From Hyphomicrobiales bacterium (GTDB taxonomy: Bacteria; Pseudomonadota; Alphaproteobacteria; Rhizobiales; RI-29): DNA of 64,000 nt. Position 1 is the first letter of the stretch. Each line of letters starts with the position of its first letter. The stretch lies in assembly GCA_016125495.1 (NCBI GenBank), contig WGLQ01000007.1, positions 1-64,000 on the forward strand, written 5' to 3'. The notes below the pieces were generated by a model. It saw only the letters and a list, made by a program, of their open reading frames with translations. It was not told where the DNA came from and made no database searches. Shown in pieces: positions 23,784 through 32,312 of the stretch. The translations under genes were made by a program, and so were the position numbers.

Positions 23784-25480
23784 GCCGTCGGTGCCTTGCC
23801 GCCCCCTGCCTGCCCCTCGTACTCGAGGCGCCGAAGCTCTCCGCGGCGGATCTTGCCCGAACTCGTGAGGGGAAAGGAATCCACGTATTCGATCCGGCGC
23901 GGATATTTGTATGCCGCGAGGTTCCGCTTGACGTGCTCTTGCAGTTCCCGCGTCAGCGCCTCGCCCGCTCTTGCCCCGGCCACGAGGCGCACGAACGCCT
24001 TGACCACGGCGCCACGCTCGGCATCGGGGCTCGCCACCACCGCGGCCTCCGCCACCGCCGGATGACGCACAAGGCAATCCTCCACTTCCGCCGGGCCGAT
24101 CCGATAGCCCGCGCTCTTGATGAGATCGTCGCCCCGGCCCTGATACCAGTAGTAACCATCCTCGTCGCGCCGCGCGAGGTCGCGGGTCCGAAGCCAGCGC
24201 CCCAGCCTCAACCCTTCCGGAATGCCCGGCTGCCCCCAGTAGCCGAGGAACAGCGTCGGATCGTCGACCGGCGCGACGATTTCCCCCGTCTGACCGGGCC
24301 CGACCTCGTTGCCCTCCTCGTCGACCAGCGTCGTGCCGTGCCCCGGATAAGCCTTGCCCATCGAGCCCTGCCGCGCCGGATAGAGCGCCGCGCAGTTGCC
24401 GACCAGATGGTTGAACTCGGTCAGACCATAGAACTCGTTGCACACCGCTCCGAGCGCTTCGTTGCACCAGCGCACGATCTCGCCAGGAAGGCTTTCGCCC
24501 CCTGTGCATATGGTCCGCACCTTCAGCGCGTGGCGCTGGCGCGGGTCCGCGACCTCCGCCAGTCGTTTTAGGCCGGTCGGCGTGATGAACGCGTGTGTGA
24601 CCGCGTGCCGGTCCATGAACGAGAACGCCCATTCCGCCTCGTAGCGGTGCCTGCTGGCGATGACCGTATGGCCGCACCACCAGGCCGGCAGCAGCAGGTC
24701 GAGCAGCCCCCCGACCCAGGCCCAGTCGGCCGGCGTCCAGAAGACCAGCCCCTCCTCGTCGAGTTCAAGGTTGAAGAAGAGGGAAATGGTCGGCATGTAG
24801 GCGTGCAGGATGCGGTGGCCGTGCAACAGACCCTTGGGCAGCCCCGTGGAGCCGGAGGTGTACATGAGCAGGGCCGGCTCGTCCGCGCGGGTCGCGACGG
24901 GCGATGGCACCGGACCGTCCCCCGCCATGACGTCCGCCAGAGATATTCCTCCCGCGATCGGCACCGTGCCACACCATATCGCCCGCAGCGGCTGCGCGAG
25001 CCCCGCCGCGACCTCGGCATTGGGCGCCCACGTCTCGGCCCGCGTGATGACGAACCGCGCGCCGCAATCACCGAGCGCGTGACGCACCGTTTCGGGACCA
25101 TAGAGTTCCGAGAGGGTTACGACGACGGCCCCGAGCCGGTAGATGGCGAGATGCGCGATCGCGGTCTCGACACTCTGGCCGGTGTGAACGGCGACCGGCT
25201 GGCCGCGCGTGACACCGAGCCGGGCGAGACCACGCGCGAGCCGCCCTGCGGCCTCGTCGAGCTGACCATACGTCCAGCGCTCGATCGGGCCGCCGTCGTC
25301 GTTGTCGATCACGAGGGCGAGGTGGTCCCGCCGTGGCCCGGCGGCATGCTTGCCGACGGTGTCGGCCGCGATGTTGGCGTGCGCCGGAATTTCGATCCGC
25401 GCTGTACCGCGCCCGGCGTCCACCCGAAAGCCCGCGCGCGAGAGAGCATTATTATCGGAACCCTGAACCTGCATACCCAT
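23780..25480 (-). CDS. AMP-forming acyl-CoA synthetase 1
   Basis: A 566-residue adenylate-forming ligase that activates a carboxylic acid with ATP and CoA. Core motifs are in order: P-loop YTSGSTGLPKG, NEFYGLTEFNHLVGN, WYQGRGDDLIKSAGYRIGP and the catalytic-lysine motif TSSGKIRRGEL near the C-terminus. It lies between a TRAP large subunit (3 bp gap) and the thiolase-fold gene (4 bp overlap), so it most likely activates the acid imported by that transporter. It is clearly paralogous to the ligase at 28.5-30.3 kb. The substrate cannot be read from sequence. Confidence 0.92.
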   Translation of the reverse strand: MGMQVQGSDNNALSRAGFRVDAGRGTARIEIPAHANIAADTVGKHAAGPRRDHLALVIDNDDGGPIERWTYGQLDEAAGRLARGLARLGVTRGQPVAVHTGQSVETAIAHLAIYRLGAVVVTLSELYGPETVRHALGDCGARFVITRAETWAPNAEVAAGLAQPLRAIWCGTVPIAGGISLADVMAGDGPVPSPVATRADEPALLMYTSGSTGLPKGLLHGHRILHAYMPTISLFFNLELDEEGLVFWTPADWAWVGGLLDLLLPAWWCGHTVIASRHRYEAEWAFSFMDRHAVTHAFITPTGLKRLAEVADPRQRHALKVRTICTGGESLPGEIVRWCNEALGAVCNEFYGLTEFNHLVGNCAALYPARQGSMGKAYPGHGTTLVDEEGNEVGPGQTGEIVAPVDDPTLFLGYWGQPGIPEGLRLGRWLRTRDLARRDEDGYYWYQGRGDDLIKSAGYRIGPAEVEDCLVRHPAVAEAAVVASPDAERGAVVKAFVRLVAGARAGEALTRELQEHVKRNLAAYKYPRRIEYVDSFPLTSSGKIRRGELRRLEYEGQAGGGKAPTA

Positions 25481-25483
25481 GGC

Positions 25484-26800
25484 TCAATTGCTCATCATTT
25501 GTTGCGGCAGCCAAAGTGATAGCTCGGGATACATGATGAGGAGCGCCAGAACGATCAGTTCCAGCGCGATGAACGGCAGAACGCCCCTCACCACGTGACC
25601 GAAATTCGTTCCCGAATCGACCGCCCCCATCACGGCGAAGAGATTGAGCCCGACCGGCGGCGTGATCACCGAAATCTCGATCAGCTTGACCAGCACGATA
25701 CCGAACCAGATCGGATCGATCCCGAGTTGCTGGACGACCGGAAAGACGAATGGCAGCGTCACCACCATCATCGACGTCGTGTCGAGGAAACACCCGAGCA
25801 CGAGGTAGAGCACGCTGACCAGGATCAGAAAGCGAAGCGGCGTGCTCGCGAACGTCGTGATCAGCGTCACCAGTTCGTCGATGACGCCCGAGACCACCAG
25901 CATGCGCGAGAACAGCAGCCCCCCGATGAGGATGAGGAAGATGACGCAGCTGATCGACGCCGCATCGCGCAGCGCCGGCAAGAGCGATGGAAAGAAACGC
26001 TGCCCGAGCCGCAGCATGGCGAAGAGCAGCGCCCCCGCGGCACCGACCGCGCCCGCGGCCGAGGGCGGAAACACGCCGGCATAGATCCCCCCGAGCACCA
26101 GCGTGACGAGGAATGCGATGCCCCAGAGCCATCGCAGCGCCAGGAAGCGGTCGCGCCAGCTCGTCCGCACGCCCGCGAGCGGGGCGACGGAGGGATTGAT
26201 CCGTACGATGACCGCGATCCCGATCATGTAGACGATCGCCGTCAGGATACCCGGAACGATGCCGGCGATCAGCAGCCGGCCGACCGACTGCTCCGTGATG
26301 ATCGCATAGATCACCATGGTGATGGAGGGCGGGATCATCGCCGCAAAGCTGCCCGAGGCGGCGATCGAGCCGATCGAGAGGCTGCGCGAGTAGCCCATCT
26401 TGAGCATTTCGGGATAGGCGATCCGCGTGAACACGACGGCATTGACCATCGTCGAGCCCGAAATGGCGGCAAAAACCGCCGAGCCGACGATGACGGCCTG
26501 ATAGAGCCCGCCGCGAACCCGGCGCAGCCAGACGTCCGCCGCGCGAAAGACCTCCTCGGTGATGCCCGCCTTTTCCGCCAGGATGCCCATCAGCACGAAC
26601 AGCGGCAGCACCGCATAGGCATAGTTGCTGGTGACCGAATAGGGCAGCGACGCCACCTGGCCGAGCACGAAGGCCTCGCCGACGGCGAAATACATCCCCG
26701 CGACACCGACCACGCCCAGCGCGATACCGACCGGCACGCCGGCCAGCAGGAAGACGAACAGCGCCCCGATGGAGAGATATGCGATGGTGTTCGCATCCAT
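25484..26800 (-). CDS. TRAP transporter large membrane subunit (DctM family), second system
   Basis: The 438-residue large permease of the second TRAP transporter, with about 12 membrane segments. Recognisable parts are LPLFVLMGILAEKAG, the AAISGSTMVNAVVFTRIAYP loop, FAAMIPPSITMVIYA, and LVKLIEISVITPPVGLNLF near the C-terminus. It is followed 3 bp later by acyl-CoA synthetase 1 and preceded 6 bp earlier by the DctQ gene, so it belongs to one operon from 28.5 to 22.2 kb. Confidence 0.93.
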   Translation of the reverse strand: MDANTIAYLSIGALFVFLLAGVPVGIALGVVGVAGMYFAVGEAFVLGQVASLPYSVTSNYAYAVLPLFVLMGILAEKAGITEEVFRAADVWLRRVRGGLYQAVIVGSAVFAAISGSTMVNAVVFTRIAYPEMLKMGYSRSLSIGSIAASGSFAAMIPPSITMVIYAIITEQSVGRLLIAGIVPGILTAIVYMIGIAVIVRINPSVAPLAGVRTSWRDRFLALRWLWGIAFLVTLVLGGIYAGVFPPSAAGAVGAAGALLFAMLRLGQRFFPSLLPALRDAASISCVIFLILIGGLLFSRMLVVSGVIDELVTLITTFASTPLRFLILVSVLYLVLGCFLDTTSMMVVTLPFVFPVVQQLGIDPIWFGIVLVKLIEISVITPPVGLNLFAVMGAVDSGTNFGHVVRGVLPFIALELIVLALLIMYPELSLWLPQQMMSN

Positions 26801-26806
26801 GCCGCG

Positions 26807-27310
26807 TCAGCTTTCCTTGGCGATGGTCGGGGCGATCGCCTCATCCGGCTCGAGAAGGCCGGCGAGCGCCTGCAGGCTGATCAGCGTCGTTCCGACCGCG
26901 AGCGCCACCCGCGCAGGCCAGACCGGCACCTGGATGAGACCGGAGCTGAACTCCCCGATCATGAAGCTGTTGGCGGCGACCTTCCAGGCGATCCACGACA
27001 TCAGCACGAAGAACGCCAGCGTGAGGAGACAATTCAAGCGCCAGGAGAGCCGCTTGATTCCGGCCGGCAGCACCTTCTGCAGCACTTCGACGCTGACGTG
27101 CTGGCGGTTCGCCTGCGCCATCGCGAGCGCAAGGAAGATGCTTGCGACCATGAGGATTTCGGTGAATTCGAAGGCCCCGGGGATGGGACGCTTCAGGACG
27201 AAAATGCCGAACACGTCGGCCGCCCCGATGATGGTCATGGCGAGAATGCAGAGCCCCGCGACGATCGCGGCAGCCGCATTGATAGGCCGGAGCAGCCTGG
27301 TCAGTCCCAC
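26807..27310 (-). CDS. TRAP transporter small membrane subunit (DctQ family), second system
   Basis: A 167-residue four-helix protein with the DctQ landmark RPIPGAFEFTEILMV between helices 1 and 2 (about residues 14-38 and 47-66) and QHVSVEVLQKVLP after the second helix. It is coupled to the large permease gene with a 6 bp gap. It is preceded by the receptor gene, 137 bp upstream. Confidence 0.9.
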   Translation of the reverse strand: MGLTRLLRPINAAAAIVAGLCILAMTIIGAADVFGIFVLKRPIPGAFEFTEILMVASIFLALAMAQANRQHVSVEVLQKVLPAGIKRLSWRLNCLLTLAFFVLMSWIAWKVAANSFMIGEFSSGLIQVPVWPARVALAVGTTLISLQALAGLLEPDEAIAPTIAKES

Positions 27311-27447
27311 GCGTCTGCCTCCCTCGTTCGCTGATCGGGGCCGGCGCGCTGGCTAAGCCCGCTCGAAGGACCCATTCCGGCCCCTCTCGGCGCCAAGCTC
27401 CGGGCAGGGCCGACGGCCGTTGCCCGGAGCCTCTTTCCTCTGTCGCG

Positions 27448-28476
27448 TCAGTTGGCCGGAACCACCTCACGCCAGATCGCGACCGCCTGCTCGGCATCGG
27501 CCGCCTTGCCCTTGGCCGCCAGCTTGGCGATCAGGTCGGCAAAGAAGTCCGGCAGTGCGGCCTTCCACTTCTTCTTCTCCTCGGCGGGGAACTCGTGGAA
27601 GGTGACACCCTGTGCGGCGAGCGCCTCACGCGCCGTCTTCTCGGCGGCGAGCGTTGCCTCCATGTCGCGCACGCGCGCCTCGTTGGCCACTTCCTCGAAG
27701 ACCTTCTGCTGCTCGGGCGTCAGCTTCTGCCAGGCCTGCTCAGAGATCCAGACACCCCAGCTCGGCCCAAGCCAGAGCGTGACTTCGCTGACGTGCTTGG
27801 CCACCTCGAAGATCTTGTAGTTCATCACGAGGTCGACGGAGAAGGGAGCGGTATCCACGACGCCGCGGCTGAGCGACTCGTAGATTTCCGGCAGCGAGAG
27901 CGTCACCGGCACACCCTTTGCGGCCTCGACCATGCGCGGCATGTCGGTGCCCCACGTGCGCATCTTCTTGCCTTCCATCTGCGCCACCGTCGTGATCGGC
28001 TCCTTGGAGACGAGCAGGTACGGGTTCAGATGGTGGAAAAAGAGCGCGCGCACGCCGTTCGCCTGCCCTTCCTCGCGGAAGCCCGGCACTTCGGCGGCCA
28101 GCCGCGTCATCAGCGTGCTGGCCTGCTCCACCGTCTCGACCGCCATCGGGATCGAGTTCGGCGCCGCGTGCAACGGCAGCTCGGTCGGGAAGTAGCCCGC
28201 CGACATCGCCGCCATCTCGATGGCGCCGCTGCTCATCAGGCCGAGATTTTCCTTGGCCTTGCCGAGTGCCTCCGACCAGAAGATCTTGATTTCGATCTCA
28301 CCGTTCGTGCGCTTGGCGATTTCGTCGGCGAACCACTGGTCCACCTTGGAGCCGGCCGTCGTGGCCGGCCATTGGGAGTTGAGCCGCAGCGTCGTCTTCG
28401 CCCACGCCGAGGTCGCGAGCCCCGCCACCACCAGACCGGCGGCGAGCGTCGAGGCCAGCAATCGCAGTTTCCTCAT
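27448..28476 (-). CDS. TRAP transporter periplasmic substrate-binding protein, second system
   Basis: A 342-residue DctP-family receptor. The signal peptide is residues 1-26 (cleavage near AWA-KT). The ligand-binding segment KKMRTWGTDMPRMVEAAKG carries the conserved arginine, followed by PEIYESLSRGVVDTAPFS. The start has AGGAGGAATGA just upstream. Sequence and length differ from the receptor at 10.2 kb, so the two TRAP systems probably import different acids. The acyl-CoA synthetase genes on either side of this transporter suggest that its substrate is CoA-activated on entry. Confidence 0.92.
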   Translation of the reverse strand: MRKLRLLASTLAAGLVVAGLATSAWAKTTLRLNSQWPATTAGSKVDQWFADEIAKRTNGEIEIKIFWSEALGKAKENLGLMSSGAIEMAAMSAGYFPTELPLHAAPNSIPMAVETVEQASTLMTRLAAEVPGFREEGQANGVRALFFHHLNPYLLVSKEPITTVAQMEGKKMRTWGTDMPRMVEAAKGVPVTLSLPEIYESLSRGVVDTAPFSVDLVMNYKIFEVAKHVSEVTLWLGPSWGVWISEQAWQKLTPEQQKVFEEVANEARVRDMEATLAAEKTAREALAAQGVTFHEFPAEEKKKWKAALPDFFADLIAKLAAKGKAADAEQAVAIWREVVPAN

Positions 28477-28521
28477 TCATTCCTCCTGATTGTTCGGTTT
28501 GTTCTTGTTGTTGTTGACAAT

Positions 28522-28540
28522 CGCCGGCAACGCGCCGGCG
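28522..28540 (-). other. Short hairpin between acyl-CoA synthetase 2 and dctP-like gene
   Basis: A 7 bp stem (CGCCGGC / GCCGGCG, loop AACGC) lies in the 72 bp gap after the acyl-CoA synthetase 2 stop. There is no T-run in the direction of transcription. It could lower or stabilise read-through between two parts of the operon; the role is unproven. Confidence 0.3.
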
Positions 28541-28548
28541 GCTCCTCC

Positions 28549-30252
28549 TCACCCACCAGCGGCGGGCTTGGATTCTTCGAGAAGCCTCAGCTCCTTGCGA
28601 CTGATCTTACCGGTCGACGTGGTCGGAAACCCGTCGACGAACACAATGTCGCGCGGGTACTTGTAGACCGCAAGTTCGGTCTTGACGTGGCGTTGCAGGG
28701 CTTCGCGCAACCGCGCGTCCCCGACGATCCCCTCGCGGCACCGGACATACGCGACCACCACCTGCCCGCGCTCACTGTCCGCTCGCCCGATGACCGCCGC
28801 CTCGGCGACGTCCGGATGGCGCACGAGGCAGTCCTCGACCTCGGCCGGCCCGATCCGGTAGCCCGCGCTCTTTATGAGGTCGTCGTTGCGCCCGTGATAC
28901 CAGAAGTAGCCGTCCTCGTCGCGAACGCCGAAATCACCCGTACGCACCCATTCCCCGGTCCGCATCGCGGCGGTTCGCTCGGGCTGACCCCAATAGCCCA
29001 GAAAGAGCGTCGGATCGCTCTCGTGCGCGGCGATCTCTCCAAGCGTGCCGTCGGCGACCGGCCGGCCCGCCTCGTCCAGCATCTCGATGCGATGGCCGGG
29101 ATAGGCCTTGCCCATGGAGCCGGGCCGCACGGGAAAGAGGCCGCTGCTGTTGCCGACGAGGTGGTTGACCTCGGTGAGGCCGTAGAACTCGTTGACCGGC
29201 AGGTCCAGCTCGCGGGCGAACCAATCCAGCACCGCGCTCGGCAGCGGCTCGCCGCCCGTGCCTATGGCCCGCAGCGCCAGCTCCGGCCAGCGACGTCGCG
29301 GCTCGTCCATTTGCGCCATACGCTTCAGCGCCGTCGGCGTCAGGAAGCAGTGCGTCACCCGGTTTCGCTCGAGGAAGTCGAAGGCCCACTCCGGTGTGAA
29401 CCGGCCCTGCCCCGCCACGACCGTGTGCCCGAAATGCCAGCCCGTCAGCATCACGTTGACGATGCCGGCGATCCACGACCAGTCGGACGGCGTCCAGAGG
29501 CGCATGCCGGGGCTGGCCATGTCGAGTTCGTAAAAGAGCGACACGGAGGAGAAATATCCGGTGAGGAACCGGTGCGCGTGCAGGATGCCTTTCGGCAGCC
29601 CCGTGGACCCGGAGGTATAAAGCAGGAGCGCCGGGTCCTCGGCGCGCGTCGTCTCCGGCGCACGGCGCTCGATCCCGTCCGCGATGGTCTCCTCGAACCT
29701 GTGCGTCGCCCGACCCGATTGCCCGTCGACCACGAGCGTCGAAATCTGTTGCAGTCCGACGCCGCCGGCCTCGAGCCCCTCGAGAGCGTCCGCCTCGCTC
29801 ACCATCACTTTCGCGCCGCTGTCGCCTATCACATGCTCGATCGTGCGCGGGCCATAGAGAAGGGAGAGTGGCGCGCTGATCGCCCCGAGCTTGTAGATGG
29901 CGAGCGGTGCCACGGCCGCGGCGAGCCCCTGGCCCGCATAGACGATCACGACATCGCCCCGTCGCACGCCACGCAAGGAAAGAAATTGCGCGAATCGGTC
30001 CGAGAGGAGGTCGAGTTCGGCGAAAGTGTATCGGGCGCTGGCCCGGTCCGGCCGGTCGACGACGAGGGCGATCTGCCCCCCGTCACGGCCCTTGGCCCGC
30101 CGTGTCACCGTGTCGGTCGCGAGATTGTATTCCCTCGGCGTCTCGACCACGTAACGGCGCCGGATGTCCTCATAGGAAAGGTCGAGCCCGCGGCAGGCAT
30201 TGACGTCCCGGATCGCAGGAGGCGACGACAATTTTTCGGCGCTGTTCGCCAT
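28549..30252 (-). CDS. AMP-forming acyl-CoA synthetase 2
   Basis: A 567-residue adenylate-forming ligase and paralogue of the one at 23.8-25.5 kb. Motifs are YTSGSTGLPKGILHAHRF, NEFYGLTEVNHLVGN, WYHGRNDDLIKSAGYRIGP and TSTGKISRKEL. The two ligases share whole motif blocks and the same SMGKAYPGH segment, pointing to duplication within the cluster. The start MANSAEKLSSPP is chosen because it gives the same length as the paralogue; an upstream Met at 30339 overlaps the promoter region. It is transcribed divergently from the LysR gene. Confidence 0.9.
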   Translation of the reverse strand: MANSAEKLSSPPAIRDVNACRGLDLSYEDIRRRYVVETPREYNLATDTVTRRAKGRDGGQIALVVDRPDRASARYTFAELDLLSDRFAQFLSLRGVRRGDVVIVYAGQGLAAAVAPLAIYKLGAISAPLSLLYGPRTIEHVIGDSGAKVMVSEADALEGLEAGGVGLQQISTLVVDGQSGRATHRFEETIADGIERRAPETTRAEDPALLLYTSGSTGLPKGILHAHRFLTGYFSSVSLFYELDMASPGMRLWTPSDWSWIAGIVNVMLTGWHFGHTVVAGQGRFTPEWAFDFLERNRVTHCFLTPTALKRMAQMDEPRRRWPELALRAIGTGGEPLPSAVLDWFARELDLPVNEFYGLTEVNHLVGNSSGLFPVRPGSMGKAYPGHRIEMLDEAGRPVADGTLGEIAAHESDPTLFLGYWGQPERTAAMRTGEWVRTGDFGVRDEDGYFWYHGRNDDLIKSAGYRIGPAEVEDCLVRHPDVAEAAVIGRADSERGQVVVAYVRCREGIVGDARLREALQRHVKTELAVYKYPRDIVFVDGFPTTSTGKISRKELRLLEESKPAAGG

Positions 30253-30342
30253 TCCGGACGTTCGCCCTCCACCCTCGATCACGCTGCCCTCTGACGGGGC
30301 GCTCCTGGCTCGAGCCTCGACGATATGACATCCCGGCACATA

Positions 30343-30356
30343 TTGACAAACGACAA
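30343..30356. promoter_or_regulatory. Candidate LysR-type operator (T-N11-A)
   Basis: TTGACAAACGACAA is an imperfect palindrome with the T-N11-A pattern of LysR-type regulators. It lies in the 136 bp divergent region between acyl-CoA synthetase 2 and the lysR gene, 33 bp before the lysR start, in an AT-rich patch. The site is seen; binding is inferred. Confidence 0.45.
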
Positions 30357-30388
30357 ATTTCTATCGAGCCTCATAACGAGGATTTATC

Positions 30389-31381
30389 ATGTTCACGCTC
30401 ATCCAGCTCGAGACGTTCTATTGGGTGGCCCGCCTCGGTGGCTTCTCGGCCGCGGCCCGCCATCTCAATGCGACCCAGCCCGCGATCTCCGCCCGCATCC
30501 GCCAGCTCGAGCATCTGCTCGGCGCACGGGTCTTCGAGCGCGACAGCCGCGGCATCGCGCTGACCCCGAGCGGGGAATCGCTCTTCCTCGAGGCCGAGGA
30601 ACTCATCCGCCACGTCGGCCGCATCCGCTATGACCTCTCCGATCCCCGCCTGATCGCTGGTCGCATCCGGATCGGCGTTGCTGAATTGGTCGCCGTCACC
30701 TGGCTCAACGCGCTCGTCTCACGCCTCAACGAGACGTATCCCAAGGTCCGCATCGAGCTCGACGTCGACCTCACGCTGTCGTTGAGCGAAAAGCTCGCCG
30801 CCGGCGGCCTCGATGTCGCGATCCTGCCGGGGCCGATCGCCGACAGCAGTCTTGAACTCCACTCCGTCGGCAGCGCCCCCTTTGCCTGGATGGCGAGCCC
30901 GTCGCTGGGCGTGCCCGCCGGCCCCATCACGCCGAAGGACCTCGCCGCCTGGCCGATCATCACGCTTTCGAACCGCTCCAACCTCCACAAGCTGCTCGAG
31001 GAGTGGTTCGCGCGCGGCAGCGCGCAGTTGCGCCGCATCGACGTCTGCAACAGCCTCAGCGTGGTGACCCAGATGGTCCTGGCCGGCCTCGGCATCAGCT
31101 ATCTGTCGGTTCTGCAGACCCGGGAGATGGTCGGCTCCGGTCGCCTTCACATCGTCGAAACGACGCCGACGATCGCAGCGCTCGAATACTTCGTCGCCTT
31201 CCCGCGGCGATCCACCGCACCGCTTGCGGCAGCCGTCGCGCGCCTTGCCGTCGAGGTCAGCAACTTCGATCCGGCGCCAACGCTGGAGATACCGTCACCG
31301 CCAACCCGGGCGAGATCGCGCAAGGCTTCGGGCCGCCCCATAACGCGTTCGCGGGGCGCGAAACGCCGGCAGCACGGTTGA
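30389..31381 (+). CDS. LysR-family transcriptional regulator of the acid-catabolic operon
   Basis: A 330-residue LysR regulator. The winged helix-turn-helix is at residues ~5-65 (FSAAARHLNATQPAISARIRQLE), and the effector domain starts near residue 92 (GRIRIGVAEL). Its C-terminus is an Arg/Lys-rich tail of ~35 residues. It is divergent from the acyl-CoA synthetase/TRAP/thiolase operon, which it probably controls, with a CoA-ligated acid or the free acid as co-inducer. It ends 61 bp before the convergent aquaglyceroporin gene. Confidence 0.92.
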   Translation: MFTLIQLETFYWVARLGGFSAAARHLNATQPAISARIRQLEHLLGARVFERDSRGIALTPSGESLFLEAEELIRHVGRIRYDLSDPRLIAGRIRIGVAELVAVTWLNALVSRLNETYPKVRIELDVDLTLSLSEKLAAGGLDVAILPGPIADSSLELHSVGSAPFAWMASPSLGVPAGPITPKDLAAWPIITLSNRSNLHKLLEEWFARGSAQLRRIDVCNSLSVVTQMVLAGLGISYLSVLQTREMVGSGRLHIVETTPTIAALEYFVAFPRRSTAPLAAAVARLAVEVSNFDPAPTLEIPSPPTRARSRKASGRPITRSRGAKRRQHG

Positions 31382-31442
31382 GGCGGCCGGCCCTCTGGTT
31401 CGAATACCCGTTCCAGAGTTCACGGCCCCGAGCCCACGCCCC

Positions 31443-32312
31443 TCAGGAGCGCGTGCGCAGCCAGACGACGAAGCGCTGCAGTCCCGCCCCGATCAGCGCG
31501 CCGAGCAGCGGCGCGGCGACGTAGACGCTCAGCCAGCCCCCACGCGGACCCGGAATGGCAATCGTCCCCCAGCCGAGGAAATAGCTGACGATGCGCGGCC
31601 CGAGATCGCGGGCCGGGTTGAGACCGGCCTGTGTCAATGGGGCCACGACCGAGATGATGGCCGCGACGCAGAGCCCGATGACCACCGCGATCGCTCCGTC
31701 CGGCGGGCGAGAGGGATTGTGCGAACTGGTCAGCGAGAAGACGACGAACGCCAGCATCGCCGTGCCGACCATCTCCGCCAGGAACGCCCTCTCGAGAGAA
31801 ACGATGCGCCAGGCGTCCTCGGCGGTTCCATAGACGGCGGGATTGGGAAAATATTCCCCGAACACCATCGCCGAAAGCTCGCTCGATGGTCCACCGCGCA
31901 GCAGCCCGCGCCGCGCCTCGAACTCGACGATCGCCTCGGCGAACATCGCATAGAGCACGAGCGCGGCGACCATCGCGCCGGCAAGCTGCGCCAGCCAGTA
32001 GAGTGGAACGCGGCGGAGCGGAAACCTGTCGTAGACCGAGGCCGCCAGCGTGATCGCCGGGTTGATGTGTGCCCCCGAGAGCCCGGCCGTGATGTAGATG
32101 GCGAGACTGACGCCGATGAACCAGACCACCGCCACCTGCCAGAGGCCCATCTGCGCGCCGGTCGCGACCGCCGCCATGACCGAGCCGACCCCGAAGAAGA
32201 CGAGAATGAAGGTGCCGATGAACTCGCCGGTGATCGCCCCGGCGAGCGGCGGAAGGGCGGGTGCCGGGGCCTCGACGCGGCTTTCGGCAGACGTTTCGGT
32301 TCTCTGATTCAT
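31443..32312 (-). CDS. Aquaglyceroporin linked to arsenite oxidase (AqpS/GlpF-like)
   Basis: A 289-residue MIP-family channel with six membrane helices. Both selectivity-loop motifs are seen: SGAHINPAITLA (Asn84-Ala86) and GLNPARDLGPR (Asn232-Asp236). The Asp after NPAR is the glycerol-facilitator type, not the strict water channel type. Such channels pass uncharged As(OH)3, and alphaproteobacterial ars operons use AqpS in this way. Its ATG overlaps the stop of the pentapeptide gene (ATGA), which in turn overlaps aioA, so the channel is translated with the oxidase. An unusual 25-residue hydrophilic N-terminus precedes helix 1. Confidence 0.9.
   Translation of the reverse strand: MNQRTETSAESRVEAPAPALPPLAGAITGEFIGTFILVFFGVGSVMAAVATGAQMGLWQVAVVWFIGVSLAIYITAGLSGAHINPAITLAASVYDRFPLRRVPLYWLAQLAGAMVAALVLYAMFAEAIVEFEARRGLLRGGPSSELSAMVFGEYFPNPAVYGTAEDAWRIVSLERAFLAEMVGTAMLAFVVFSLTSSHNPSRPPDGAIAVVIGLCVAAIISVVAPLTQAGLNPARDLGPRIVSYFLGWGTIAIPGPRGGWLSVYVAAPLLGALIGAGLQRFVVWLRTRS

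Noticed and set aside
25595-27334. 579-codon Arg/Asp/His-rich frame opposite the second TRAP genes
   Set aside because: Low-complexity charged composition is typical of reverse translation of hydrophobic membrane genes.
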